This document shows, in pieces, positions 8,813 to 17,129 of a DNA stretch of 64,000 nucleotides. Each line of letters starts with the position of its first letter. The first letter of the stretch is position 1. The notes under the pieces were generated by a model. The model had not been told where the DNA came from. It did no database searches and saw only the letters and a program-made list of their open reading frames with translations. Source of the stretch: Castellaniella sp040276065 (GTDB taxonomy: Bacteria; Pseudomonadota; Gammaproteobacteria; Burkholderiales; Burkholderiaceae_B); contig NZ_JBELOI010000005.1 in the NCBI RefSeq assembly GCF_040276065.1, forward strand, positions 124,001-188,000, given 5' to 3'. Position numbers and translations under genes: made by a program.

Positions 8813-9493
8813 CTAGAACTTGAAGCGGGATTTGGCCGTGCCACGCAGCGGTTTGATGAAGGTGTCAAACAGGCCGATGGTCTCGAAGCCGGCTGCGCTG
8901 GTGCGCGTGATGCGGCAGGCGGTCATGACGGGCGAGCGGCCCACGACCGCCACCAGGCGGCCGCCGATCGCGAGCTGATACTTGAGCGCGTCGGGTACGC
9001 TGGGTACCGATCCGGTGATCAGGATGGCGTCGAATTCCGCCGTGCCCCATCCCGCATGGGCATCGCCGGTTTCGAGCTTGACGTTGTCGATATGGTTGCG
9101 TTGCAGGTTGGTCTGGGCAAAGGCCGCGAGGCGGCTCTCGAGTTCGATGCTGGTGATTTGCTGGGCCAGGCGCGACAGCAGGGCGGCCTGGTAGCCCGAG
9201 CCGGTGCCGATCTCGAGGACGCAGTCGGTGGGCTCGAGGAGCAGTTCCTGGGCGAGCTTGGCTTCGACCTTGGGCGAGAGCATGGTCTCGCGGGTATCCA
9301 CGCCGTCGATCACCAGCGGCAGCTCGAGATCAGAGAAGGCCAGCGCCTGCAGGTGAGGCGGCACGAACCGTTCGCGTGGCACGTCGAACAGCGCCTGCAG
9401 CACTTTTTCGTCCCGGACGCTCCAGGGGCGGACCTGCTGCTCGACCATGTTGAAACGGGCGCGTTCTGTGTCCGGTAGCTCGTTGATGTTCAT
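8813..9493 (-). CDS. pcm: Protein-L-isoaspartate O-methyltransferase family protein
   Basis: A 226-residue SAM-dependent methyltransferase. The PCMT motif VRDEKVLQALFDVPRERFVP opens the domain, and the SAM loop is EIGTGSGYQAALLSRLAQQITSIE near residue 80. Genuine Pcm repairs L-isoaspartyl residues in aged proteins; the shorter relatives common in Alcaligenaceae are less well characterised, so the substrate is inferred. The MNINELPDTER start at 9493 is preferred; the upstream open frame overlaps thiD and has no family similarity. The Shine-Dalgarno sequence is weak. Confidence 0.85.
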   Translation of the reverse strand: MNINELPDTERARFNMVEQQVRPWSVRDEKVLQALFDVPRERFVPPHLQALAFSDLELPLVIDGVDTRETMLSPKVEAKLAQELLLEPTDCVLEIGTGSGYQAALLSRLAQQITSIELESRLAAFAQTNLQRNHIDNVKLETGDAHAGWGTAEFDAILITGSVPSVPDALKYQLAIGGRLVAVVGRSPVMTACRITRTSAAGFETIGLFDTFIKPLRGTAKSRFKF

Positions 9494-9539
9494 GTCTCGT
9501 GAGAAGCGGTTGGAAAACCAAGGGTTTACGATAGTCCGA

Positions 9540-10397
9540 TTATAGGCCAGGCACCGTCCCTCTGGCGCTGTGTCCCGCCCGTTCATGGGGCCACCAGGCG
9601 TGGAAGTGCTGTACCGGCCCGTGGCCCGAGCCCACGGACAGGGCGTCGGCGCTGGCGATCGCGCGCACCAGATAGTCCTTGGCCCGGTGCGCCGCCTCGG
9701 GCACGTCGGCGGCGCGCGGCAGCAGCGCCGCGAGGGCGGCCGACAGCGTGCAGCCGGTGCCATGCGTGTTGCGCGTCTCGATGCGCCGGCCCGGTATTTC
9801 AATCAGGCGGTCGCCGTTGTGCAGGATGTCGATGGTGTCGTTTCCAGGCAGGTGCCCGCCCTTGAGGAAGACCCAGCGGTCCTCATCGTCGCTCAGCAGA
9901 CGGCGCAGGCGCTCGGCCATGCGGCGCATGTCCTTTAGGTTGTCGGCCGGCGTCGAGCCCAGCAGCACGCCGGCCTCGGGCAGATTGGGCGTGATGATTT
10001 CGGCCAGCGGCAGCAGGCCTTCGCGCAGGGCCGATACGGCACGCTTTTCCAGCAGGTGGTCGCCGCTCTTGGCCACCATGACGGGATCCAGCACGATGTG
10101 CGCGGGCCGCCAGTGCGCCAGTCGGTCGGCGACGGCCAGGGTCACGCTCTCTTGGCCCAGCATGCCGATCTTGACGGCATCCACGCGCACGTCGGCGAAC
10201 AAGGTGTCGATCTGGGCCGCGACGAAGTCGGCAGGCACGGGGGAAATGCCGGTGACGGCCTGGGTATTTTGAGCGGTCAGCGCGGCGATGACCGCCATGC
10301 CGTAGGCGCCCAGGGCGCTCATGGCCTTGACGTCGGCCAGCACGCCGGCGCCGCCCGAGGGATCGACGCCTGCGATGGTCAGGGTGTTGGGGATCAT
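9540..10397 (-). CDS. thiD: Hydroxymethylpyrimidine / phosphomethylpyrimidine kinase
   Basis: A 285-residue ribokinase-family enzyme that phosphorylates HMP and HMP-phosphate for thiamine synthesis. The N-terminal GVDPSGGAGVLADVKAMSAL, the VKIGMLG element and the anion-hole motif NTHGTGCTLSAALAA are intact. It follows thiG with a 22-base gap on the same strand, forming a thiG-thiD unit. The start at 10397 (MIPNTLTIAGVDP) matches family N-termini. Confidence 0.95.
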   Translation of the reverse strand: MIPNTLTIAGVDPSGGAGVLADVKAMSALGAYGMAVIAALTAQNTQAVTGISPVPADFVAAQIDTLFADVRVDAVKIGMLGQESVTLAVADRLAHWRPAHIVLDPVMVAKSGDHLLEKRAVSALREGLLPLAEIITPNLPEAGVLLGSTPADNLKDMRRMAERLRRLLSDDEDRWVFLKGGHLPGNDTIDILHNGDRLIEIPGRRIETRNTHGTGCTLSAALAALLPRAADVPEAAHRAKDYLVRAIASADALSVGSGHGPVQHFHAWWPHERAGHSARGTVPGL

Positions 10398-10419
10398 GGG
10401 AGCGGAATGCACTGCGGAT

Positions 10420-11220
10420 TCAGGAGCGGGTCGAGGGCAGCAGCCCCTCGGCGGGCGAGCTGGGATCAGCATCGTAGTATTTGCGCCGGACGCGACCGGC
10501 GAGGTAGGCCTCGCGGCCGGCCTCCACCGCCAGGCGCATGGCGTGCGCCATGCGGATCGGGTCGCGGGCGCCGGCGATTGCCGTGTTCATCAGAATGGCA
10601 TCGCAGCCGAGTTCCATGGCGATGGCCGCGTCCGAGGCCGTGCCCACGCCGGCATCCACGAGGACGGGAACCTGGGCCTGGTCGATGATCAGACGCAGGT
10701 TCCAGGGATTGAGGATGCCCATGCCCGAGCCGATCAGTGAGGCCAGCGGCATGACCGCCACGACGCCGATGTCCTCGAGCATGCGGCACTGGATCGGATC
10801 ATCGCTGCAGTACACCATGACCTGGAAGCCATCGGCGACCAGCGTGCGCGCAGCCGCCAAGGTCTCGGGCATGTTGGGAAACAGATTGCCCGAGTCGCCC
10901 AGGACTTCGAGCTTGACGAGGCTGTGGCCGTCCAGGAGTTCGCGCGCCAGGCGCAGCGTGCGCACGGCATCCTCGGCGGTATAGCAGCCCGCCGTGTTGG
11001 GCAGGATGGTGTAGCGCTTTGGGGAAAGGAAGTCCAGCAGATTGGGCTCGCCGGGATTTTGGCCGATGTTGGTGCGGCGGATGGCGACAGTGACGATCTG
11101 GCTGCCGCTCGCCTCGATGGCGTCGCGGGTTTGCTCGAAATCGCGGTACTTGCCGGTGCCGACCAGCAGGCGGGACTGATAGTTGCGGTTGGCGATGGTG
11201 AGGGGGGACTGGGTGAGCAT
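10420..11220 (-). CDS. thiG: Thiazole synthase ThiG
   Basis: A 266-residue TIM-barrel enzyme that assembles the thiazole phosphate of thiamine from deoxyxylulose phosphate, dehydroglycine and ThiS thiocarboxylate. The Schiff-base lysine is in VKLEVLGDSGNLFPN, and the phosphate-binding loops VMPLASLIGSGMGI and VDAGVGTASDAA are present. ThiS, normally encoded just upstream, is absent: the 299 bases before the start hold no short ORF ending in Gly-Gly, and the foreign-looking block begins there. The start at 11220 (MLTQSPLTIANRNYQSRLL) fits the family. Confidence 0.94.
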   Translation of the reverse strand: MLTQSPLTIANRNYQSRLLVGTGKYRDFEQTRDAIEASGSQIVTVAIRRTNIGQNPGEPNLLDFLSPKRYTILPNTAGCYTAEDAVRTLRLARELLDGHSLVKLEVLGDSGNLFPNMPETLAAARTLVADGFQVMVYCSDDPIQCRMLEDIGVVAVMPLASLIGSGMGILNPWNLRLIIDQAQVPVLVDAGVGTASDAAIAMELGCDAILMNTAIAGARDPIRMAHAMRLAVEAGREAYLAGRVRRKYYDADPSSPAEGLLPSTRS

Positions 11221-11519
11221 GATGTGAGATGCGGGAGCGGTAGTGTATGGGGCGCTGCGGACTTGCGGCGACCGTCTACAAGGATAATTCATTTGCCCGG
11301 ACGATGTGCATCGTTGGAGAGCATGGTTGCCGCTTACCCGCACGCCCCCCAGAGGGGGGCATTTCCCGCGGAATCGATAGATCCTCATGACCCGACTCGT
11401 CGATGTGTCGTTGACTGAGGACCGGGAAGTCGTACGGGCGATTTTGCATGAACTCTTCGTGCATGAGAGCCACGGTGCGGAAGTTCCCGCCCAGGCGATA
11501 GCCGGCCTGATCCTCGACA
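11221..11519. other. Intergenic junction between thiG and the accessory block; no gene seen
   Basis: No recognisable coding sequence, TPP riboswitch or thiS lies here. Short open frames on both strands (for example minus 11276-11551) match no family I know. A GC inverted repeat with arms CCCCCC and GGGGGG around AGA (about 11346-11360) lies near the middle. Base composition falls from the thiG side toward the regulator gene, so this is probably the left junction of the accessory block and may hold remnants of a disrupted gene. Confidence 0.4.
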
Positions 11520-12218
11520 TCAGGCCTGTGGGTTGCTCGTTTGGGTTTCAAATTCCTCGAAAAAATTTTCTATGGAATATATTGTCTCTTGTAGATGCCT
11601 CAAAGTAATTGAAACTGCCTTTTCCGTATTTTTTTCTTCGAATGCTTCTATTATGTTGGTGTGTTCGGTATTGGATTCCTTGATGTGTTTCGGATTGGCT
11701 CGCAGCGAAAACCTGACGTATCCGACCGCATTGGCCCGCAGTCGGGTTAGAATTGAGGCCAATTCGCTTTCGTCGCGCTCTTCAGAAAAAATGGCGTGAA
11801 ACTGCCTGTTCATCTCCACCCATTCATCGAGATCGATGCCAGGGTTCGACATTTTTTTATTCAGAAGCGAGGCTTGGTTCAGCTCCTTCTGTGTGATCCG
11901 CTCTATGATGCGGCGAACCATTATTGGTTCCAGGACGCCCCGTAATTCGTATATCTCGCGCACGTCCTTTAAGTTGATTCCCCTTATGAACGCACCGCGG
12001 CTGGGCGTGATGACAATGAGTCCTTCTGCTGACAAATTCTGAATGGCCTCGCGCACTGGTGTAACGCTCACTCCGAGTTGATTGGCCACCTCTGTCAGAA
12101 TCAGACGGGTGCCAGGCGCAAGGGATCCATCCGTGATAGAGCTCCGCAGAGAGTCCAGCACATAACTTTGGGCTGTTAGCTTCTGTCGGCGAACCTTTAT
12201 GTTAGATTTTATAGTCAT
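11520..12218 (-). CDS. GntR-family transcriptional regulator (FCD subfamily)
   Basis: A 232-residue regulator. The N-terminal winged helix (about 12-80) has the GntR signature GTRLILTEVANQLGVSVTPVREAIQNL, and the C-terminal all-helical FCD ligand domain (about 90-220) carries the conserved FHAIFSEE and late histidine positions (EHTNIIEAF) that usually coordinate a metal or carboxylate ligand. It is 16 bases downstream of the asparaginase-type gene and shares its strand; both diverge from the liv operon. It probably senses the substrate or a product of that operon. It is notably AT-rich compared with the thi genes, a sign of acquisition. Confidence 0.9.
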   Translation of the reverse strand: MTIKSNIKVRRQKLTAQSYVLDSLRSSITDGSLAPGTRLILTEVANQLGVSVTPVREAIQNLSAEGLIVITPSRGAFIRGINLKDVREIYELRGVLEPIMVRRIIERITQKELNQASLLNKKMSNPGIDLDEWVEMNRQFHAIFSEERDESELASILTRLRANAVGYVRFSLRANPKHIKESNTEHTNIIEAFEEKNTEKAVSITLRHLQETIYSIENFFEEFETQTSNPQA

Positions 12219-12234
12219 GATATGAGCTCATGAA

Positions 12235-13266
12235 TTAATAGTGTGTTGATCCTCGTACCTTGAATTCGTTCATGATGCCATGCATATCGGTACTTGTGGA
12301 CAGCAGCTCTGACAGCAGGATTCGAGCCTTCCTCGAACACAACCAGCCCGCCGGAATGACCCCTTGCTGAAGTAGGTGTATTTCGGAGCCTTCAAACCCA
12401 TAAGTACGTTGAAATGTCGTGCCGGCGCCAGTCGTTGTTGTCATGACGAGCGGGACCCGGCGGGCAAGCAGCTCGGTCGTCTTCGCGAAGCCTGCTGGCA
12501 CATGCCCGACGCCAAAGGCTTCTATGATAGCGCCCCGGTATCCCCCGTCGATGGCCAGGCGTAAGAGCCGGCCGTCTTCTCCTATGTGTACTTTGACCAG
12601 AGCCACTCCCGGCCGATTCGTATCGGGAGGCAAGCTCAGGTGTGGGACCCTTTTTGACGGCGCGGCGCTGTAGCACGGGGTTGCCTCTTCTACGAACCCA
12701 ATGGCACCGAATGGCTTGGATTCGAATGCGGACAATCCGCTGCTATGGCATTTTTGCACCCATCTGGCGGAATGTATCGAATTGTTCATGACCACGAGCA
12801 CTCCCCGATCCCGGGATTCGGGCGAAGCGGCAACAATAGTTGCCGCCAAGAGGTTGCCCGCGCCATCCGGGCTTTCGGATTCGGGGTGGCGCATTGCACC
12901 AGTAATGACCAGGGGCGCCTCCTGATCCCAGTACAAATCGAAGAAATAGCTGGACTCCTCGATGGTGTCGGTGCCTTGCGTAATGACTACGCCTGTGGCG
13001 CCGGCAGCTACCTGTGCCTGCGCCCACACCAGGCAACGACAAAGGTCTGAAACCACCAGGGAAGCCCCTGGTATGGACGATAGGGTGCTGGCCTCGATAG
13101 ACGCTATCGCGTCCAAGGAAGGAATGGCTTTCACCAGGTCCTGTGCTGTTAGGGAGGGGATGACCCCACCGCTCGACCCCGTTCCCCTACGAGCCGTCAT
13201 TGTAATAGTGCCGCCTAATGACGCGATTGCAATGATGGGTTTTATTGTGTTCGATCGAGTATTCAT
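12235..13266 (-). CDS. Asparaginase-family amidohydrolase, cytoplasmic
   Basis: A 343-residue member of the bacterial type I/II asparaginase family, which releases ammonia from side-chain amides through a threonine nucleophile. The nucleophile motif ASLGGTITM is near residue 16, the second motif VITQGTDTIEES near 95-106, and the structural GAMRHPESESPDGAGNL near 123. There is no signal peptide, so it should act in the cytoplasm. Being paired with a GntR regulator and divergent from a transporter and redox operon suggests it deamidates an imported compound, not asparagine in general metabolism, but the sequence cannot show the substrate. The Shine-Dalgarno sequence is poor. Confidence 0.85.
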   Translation of the reverse strand: MNTRSNTIKPIIAIASLGGTITMTARRGTGSSGGVIPSLTAQDLVKAIPSLDAIASIEASTLSSIPGASLVVSDLCRCLVWAQAQVAAGATGVVITQGTDTIEESSYFFDLYWDQEAPLVITGAMRHPESESPDGAGNLLAATIVAASPESRDRGVLVVMNNSIHSARWVQKCHSSGLSAFESKPFGAIGFVEEATPCYSAAPSKRVPHLSLPPDTNRPGVALVKVHIGEDGRLLRLAIDGGYRGAIIEAFGVGHVPAGFAKTTELLARRVPLVMTTTTGAGTTFQRTYGFEGSEIHLLQQGVIPAGWLCSRKARILLSELLSTSTDMHGIMNEFKVRGSTHY

Positions 13267-13760
13267 AGGGTTATTACTGATATCGGAGGGAACTTGGGAG
13301 TATGTATATTATATTAAATATATTTTATATGCAATCAAAAACACACTCCTTGTCATTCATGGAATTTGTGATTTTTATCAGCGACTTAGATGAATTTATG
13401 CGGAAAATAACATGCTCAGGCCTGTCGGTTGGTCGTCAGTCCTGAGGCTTTTGAGAGCCAGTGTGGGCATATTTAAAGGAGGCCTCAGTGAGGGGGAAGA
13501 CGCAAAGCATGAAATCGGGGATGTCGCGGGCAGACGATGTGGCGCGGCCTCAAGATCTCAAGGGGGCATATTTTTCGGAATGGCATTGCCAGAAGCCAGG
13601 ATTGGGGCGGGGCGAATGCGACCGAGCTAGAGGGGCGTACGTGGTGGCTGTCGATAGAGGTACAGGTGCCTGAGAACATCCACGGTTGGCCTGAACTGCG
13701 AGGGCCCGCAGTCGGAGTCGACATAGGCCATTCATCATTCAACTTCATATAAATAATGAC
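13267..13760. other. Divergent regulatory region between the asparaginase-type gene and livM
   Basis: These 494 bases hold no convincing gene; small open frames overlap each other and have no family likeness. The part nearest the asparaginase gene (13290-13400) is very AT-rich and should contain its promoter. The remainder, up to livM, is likely the promoter and operator region of the long operon. There is no clear Shine-Dalgarno sequence before livM. Confidence 0.55.
13305..13322. promoter_or_regulatory. AT-rich inverted repeat, candidate GntR operator or promoter element
   Basis: Arms TATATT (13305-13310) and AATATA (13317-13322) flank six bases, 39 bases upstream of the asparaginase-type start. 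The location suits an operator for the adjacent regulator, but such AT-rich symmetry also arises in promoters by chance. Confidence 0.3.
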
Positions 13761-14750
13761 ATGCACTCCACCATTAGAGACAACGCTGGCAATCACAGCA
13801 TTCTAAAAAAGCACTCCGGGGATGTTCTAACATTCTTTCTGACACTGGCAATATTCACCATACCCGTACTATGGAGAAGCGACTACATCATATTCATCGC
13901 CTCCTTGTTCGCTGTCCATGCAATCATCGTGATGGCGTTGAACATTACGAACGGCTACATGGGCATGCTGAATTTATCGGTAGCGGGTCAAGTCGGCTTG
14001 GGGGCATATGCCGCCGCTTTGCTGGCTGAGGCCGGTCTTTCGTTGCCGTCGGTGATCATCGCGACAATGATGCTAGGGGCCCTCGTGGGCGCATTCATTT
14101 TCTTGATTTTTTGCCGCCTGAGTGGGTTCTTTCTAGGCCTCGGAACAATTGCGGCCGCAGAGGCAATCAGATTGCTGATCCGTAATTTCGATGGCATCAC
14201 CGGCGGCATGAGAGGTTTAGGCGATTTCCCTCCCATCGCGGGAGACAATTTCAGCATGTATATATTGGCCTGCGTGAGTTGCCTCGTGGTCTTTATCATG
14301 ACCACGGTTTTGGTTAGGTCGGAAATCGGATTGCGTTGGAGGGCGGTTAGGGAAAATGAGGGAAAGGCGAAAGCCCTGGGCTTCAACGTATTCCTGATCA
14401 AACTGTCGACTTTCACTTTCGTTGGTGCAATCATGACTTTCGGAGGCGGGTTGCTCGCGCTGATTATCCGTTTCATAGATCCGAACATTGCCGGGCTGAA
14501 TTATCTCATTGAGTACGTGATCATGTTGGCCGCGGGCGGCCCGGGAACAATTGTGGGGCCGTTGCTTGGCTCGTTCTTCATAACTGTAGTGCCCGAGGTA
14601 TTGCGAGTTGCGCCAGAATTTAGAATGATCATTTATGGTGCAGTGCTGATTCTCCTTGTCCTACGGTTTCCCGGGGGGATTGCCGGTATATTCACGAAGG
14701 CGCCCGCACGCAGTCCGAGCGAGGCCAAACAGAACTCGTCGGCCGGTTAA
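13761..14750 (+). CDS. Branched-chain-amino-acid-type ABC transporter permease (LivM family)
   Basis: A 329-residue inner-membrane permease with about eight to nine hydrophobic helices. LivM-type elements include GYMGMLNLSVAGQVGLGAYA near residue 58, the cytoplasmic coupling region RWRAVRENEGKAKALGFN and the late AAGGPGTIVGPLLGSFF. It is the first gene of the operon. The HAAT transporter family imports branched amino acids but also many carboxylates, amides and ureas, so the name does not fix the substrate. Codon usage and GC are lower than in the flanking core genes. Confidence 0.9.
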   Translation: MHSTIRDNAGNHSILKKHSGDVLTFFLTLAIFTIPVLWRSDYIIFIASLFAVHAIIVMALNITNGYMGMLNLSVAGQVGLGAYAAALLAEAGLSLPSVIIATMMLGALVGAFIFLIFCRLSGFFLGLGTIAAAEAIRLLIRNFDGITGGMRGLGDFPPIAGDNFSMYILACVSCLVVFIMTTVLVRSEIGLRWRAVRENEGKAKALGFNVFLIKLSTFTFVGAIMTFGGGLLALIIRFIDPNIAGLNYLIEYVIMLAAGGPGTIVGPLLGSFFITVVPEVLRVAPEFRMIIYGAVLILLVLRFPGGIAGIFTKAPARSPSEAKQNSSAG

Positions 14751-14832
14751 CCAAGGACAGAACCCACATGGTCCGGCTTTCCACCGCAAGACTCATGCTA
14801 CGGAACGTCATACAGTTCAAAAGGATAAGGCC

Positions 14833-15717
14833 TTGTTTATCACCATCATTCAACAACTACTGAACGGCATTGTCGTCGGCGCCCTGTACGCACTCGCGGC
14901 TGTTGGCCTCGGCATAGTCTTTGGACTCTTCAACGTCATTAATTTTGCGCATACGCAATATATGATGATCGCCGCGGTGATTGCCATAGTGGCTACATGG
15001 GCAGGCGCGCCCTATGGCCTTGCCTTGATATTCGGGGTGGCGGCGGCGATCTTCGCGGGGGTGTTGACAGAAAGGGTACTGATAAAACCCTTGTTCGGTC
15101 ACGATAATTTCCGGGTGGATACGCTGTTTCTGACGATGGGTCTGGCCACCTTGCTGGAAAACTCTGCGCTTTTGCTCTTCGGGTCTCAGCCGCAATATTT
15201 TTCATCCTCGATGTCCACGGGCGTATTCGAATATGGGGAACTGACTATGCCCATGACGGGCATCCATGTATTACTGATATCTGCGGTGATCTTTCTATTG
15301 CTATGGATCTATACCACGTACACTCGCTTTGGAAAGTCTGTGGTGGCGGTTGCGCAAAATAGCCTCGCAGCGGCGGTGGTTGGGATCCGCGTCGACTTGG
15401 TAAAGAGCATCGCCTTTGGGATAGGGTGCGGGCTGGCGGGTATCGCTGGCGTGCTGTGGGGCACTGTATATTCGGTGAGTTATTTGACGGGCAGCACTTT
15501 TCTGATTACATCATTTCTGATCGTGGTTATGAGCGGGCCCGGTAATTTGGCCACCATATTGATTGCCAGCCTGATTTTGGGAATCGTACAAAGCACATCC
15601 GTGGTTTTCTTTGATACGAAATGGCAGCAGTTTGCCGTGATCATCACCTTTATTGTCGCCATCATTCTGTTTCCTCAGGGGATAGGGGCCGGAAAATTTG
15701 CAAGGCAAAATAACTGA
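14833..15717 (+). CDS. Branched-chain-amino-acid-type ABC transporter permease (LivH family), TTG start
   Basis: A 294-residue permease with the LivH N-terminus FITIIQQLLNGIVVGALYALAAVGL and the signature FGLFNVINFAHTQYMMIAA. No in-frame ATG exists near the family start; the TTG at 14833, behind an AAGGATAAGG purine run, gives the expected N-terminus. The upstream frame back to 14656 overlaps livM and is not conserved in character. It partners the preceding LivM to form the membrane channel. Confidence 0.88.
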   Translation: MFITIIQQLLNGIVVGALYALAAVGLGIVFGLFNVINFAHTQYMMIAAVIAIVATWAGAPYGLALIFGVAAAIFAGVLTERVLIKPLFGHDNFRVDTLFLTMGLATLLENSALLLFGSQPQYFSSSMSTGVFEYGELTMPMTGIHVLLISAVIFLLLWIYTTYTRFGKSVVAVAQNSLAAAVVGIRVDLVKSIAFGIGCGLAGIAGVLWGTVYSVSYLTGSTFLITSFLIVVMSGPGNLATILIASLILGIVQSTSVVFFDTKWQQFAVIITFIVAIILFPQGIGAGKFARQNN

Positions 15718-15723
15718 AGGCTG

Positions 15724-15742
15724 GATTTCCCTCAGGGAAATC
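15724..15742 (+). promoter_or_regulatory. Perfect stem-loop between livH and livK
   Basis: Arms GATTTCCC (15724-15731) and GGGAAATC (15735-15742) pair perfectly around a 3-base loop, 6 bases after the livH stop. No U-tract follows, so it is more likely an RNA-processing or stabilising hairpin that sets the ratio of permease to binding protein than a full terminator. Confidence 0.5.
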
Positions 15743-15840
15743 AATATCACCTCATAGGATCGCGGGAAAATCATCAAATTAATATTTGCGTCATCACATT
15801 CATATGCAATATCTCGGTCTTAATGACCAAGGAGCTTGAT

Positions 15841-16986
15841 ATGTTGAAGAATATTCTGCCAGCAACCGTACTGCTTGGCCTCCTGGGCCTCGGTCCTGCT
15901 CACAGCCAGGAAATAAAGGATATCAATGTGGCCGCGATCATGCCGCTTAGCGGGTCCAGCATGGTGAATAACGGCCCGGCCAGCAAAGCGATCAAGATGC
16001 GGGTCAATGAAATCAATAAGAATGGGTTCGACGTCGGGGGCACCAAGTATCGGTTCAATGTGTCGTGGTTCGATTCGGAATGCAAGTCGACGTCGGCAGT
16101 AAAGGCGACGAGAGCGGCGCTGGACACGATGAAGGACATCGATGTCATTTGGGTGGGCATGTGCAGCAGCGGTGCCGTTGCTTCGAGGCCGCTGCTTATC
16201 GATTCCGGCTATGTCGTCCTCAACTCCGTCAGTGGAACCTCCCAGTTTTCCGGTCCAAAGGGGGATCCCTATTTGTTCAAAATCAAGGAAACATTTTATG
16301 GCAGAGATGTGTCGCTGTCGGAGTACCTGAAGAAAATGGGCCACAAAAAGGGCGTTGTCGTGGCGGTTAACTCAAAATGGGGTGCCGAGTCGAGCAGTAC
16401 CTTCAAAAAGGCGGCAGAGGACGAGGGCCTGGAGGTCACCGACATCATTACATACGACGAGGAAAATGAGGAATTTGCTCCTATCATCACTAAACTGAAA
16501 AAGATCGATCCGGATTTCGTGTTTCAGTCCTCTGAGTATATAAACGAACAGGTCTCCTTCTTGAGAACATACAGGCAGTACGGCTTGAAGGCCCAATTGG
16601 CTGGGGAGTCCACCTGGACGGAGGACATCCCCGCAAAGATGGGTTGGGATGCAATCGACGGCATGCTCGTGGCTGGCGCGTGGTTTCCCGGTAGCGATAG
16701 CCCAGAGGTCAAGAAGTTCCTGGCAGATTATGAAAAAGAGTACGGAGAAATCCCTGGCTTCAACGGTCCGACCAGCTATGACATGGTGAATATCACAGTG
16801 GAAGCGTACCAAAAGGCTGGAAAGGTGGATCCAAAGGCCTTGAGGGACGTGCTGCGCACCAGTAAGTTCACGGGCATGACTTATGGTGATGGGGTTTTGA
16901 ACTTCGACGATAACGGGCAGGCTCAATTCAAAACGGTTGTCACTAGATTTGACAAGAATAAAAAAGCCAGGGTGCATGCCGAGTGA
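15841..16986 (+). CDS. Periplasmic substrate-binding protein, LivK/HAAT family
   Basis: A 381-residue exported receptor. The signal peptide is MLKNILPATVLLGLLGLGPAHSQ with cleavage around residue 23, and the mature protein has the type I periplasmic-binding fold (IKDINVAAIMPLSGSSMVNNGPASKAI at its start). The ATG at 15841 has an AAGGAG site 7 bases upstream, which makes it preferable to the in-frame ATG at 15823. It should deliver ligand to the LivM/LivH channel. Ligand-contact residues cannot be read reliably by eye; the family includes receptors for amides and aromatic acids as well as amino acids. Confidence 0.9.
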   Translation: MLKNILPATVLLGLLGLGPAHSQEIKDINVAAIMPLSGSSMVNNGPASKAIKMRVNEINKNGFDVGGTKYRFNVSWFDSECKSTSAVKATRAALDTMKDIDVIWVGMCSSGAVASRPLLIDSGYVVLNSVSGTSQFSGPKGDPYLFKIKETFYGRDVSLSEYLKKMGHKKGVVVAVNSKWGAESSSTFKKAAEDEGLEVTDIITYDEENEEFAPIITKLKKIDPDFVFQSSEYINEQVSFLRTYRQYGLKAQLAGESTWTEDIPAKMGWDAIDGMLVAGAWFPGSDSPEVKKFLADYEKEYGEIPGFNGPTSYDMVNITVEAYQKAGKVDPKALRDVLRTSKFTGMTYGDGVLNFDDNGQAQFKTVVTRFDKNKKARVHAE

Positions 16987-16994
16987 TATGCGGC

Positions 16995-17014
16995 TGGCCG
17001 GTCACGTCCGGCCA
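16995..17014 (+). promoter_or_regulatory. Stem-loop after livK
   Basis: Arms TGGCCGG (16995-17001) and CCGGCCA (17008-17014) around a 6-base loop lie 8 bases after the livK stop with no U-tract. It probably protects the 3' end of the abundant binding-protein message and lowers read-through into the redox genes. Confidence 0.5.
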
Positions 17015-17129
17015 ACCGTGATGACTAGGCACTCGTGGGTATGGCTCGTTCTTTATAAATAAATGACTCCATGCTCGATCATCTCATAGCGGTAAAAACC
17101 GATTCACAAAAACATTACGAGACTGTTAC

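Noticed and set aside
11221..11400. TPP riboswitch before thiG
   Set aside because: None of the conserved THI-box segments (such as CTGAGA or ACCTGATC) is present in the leader.
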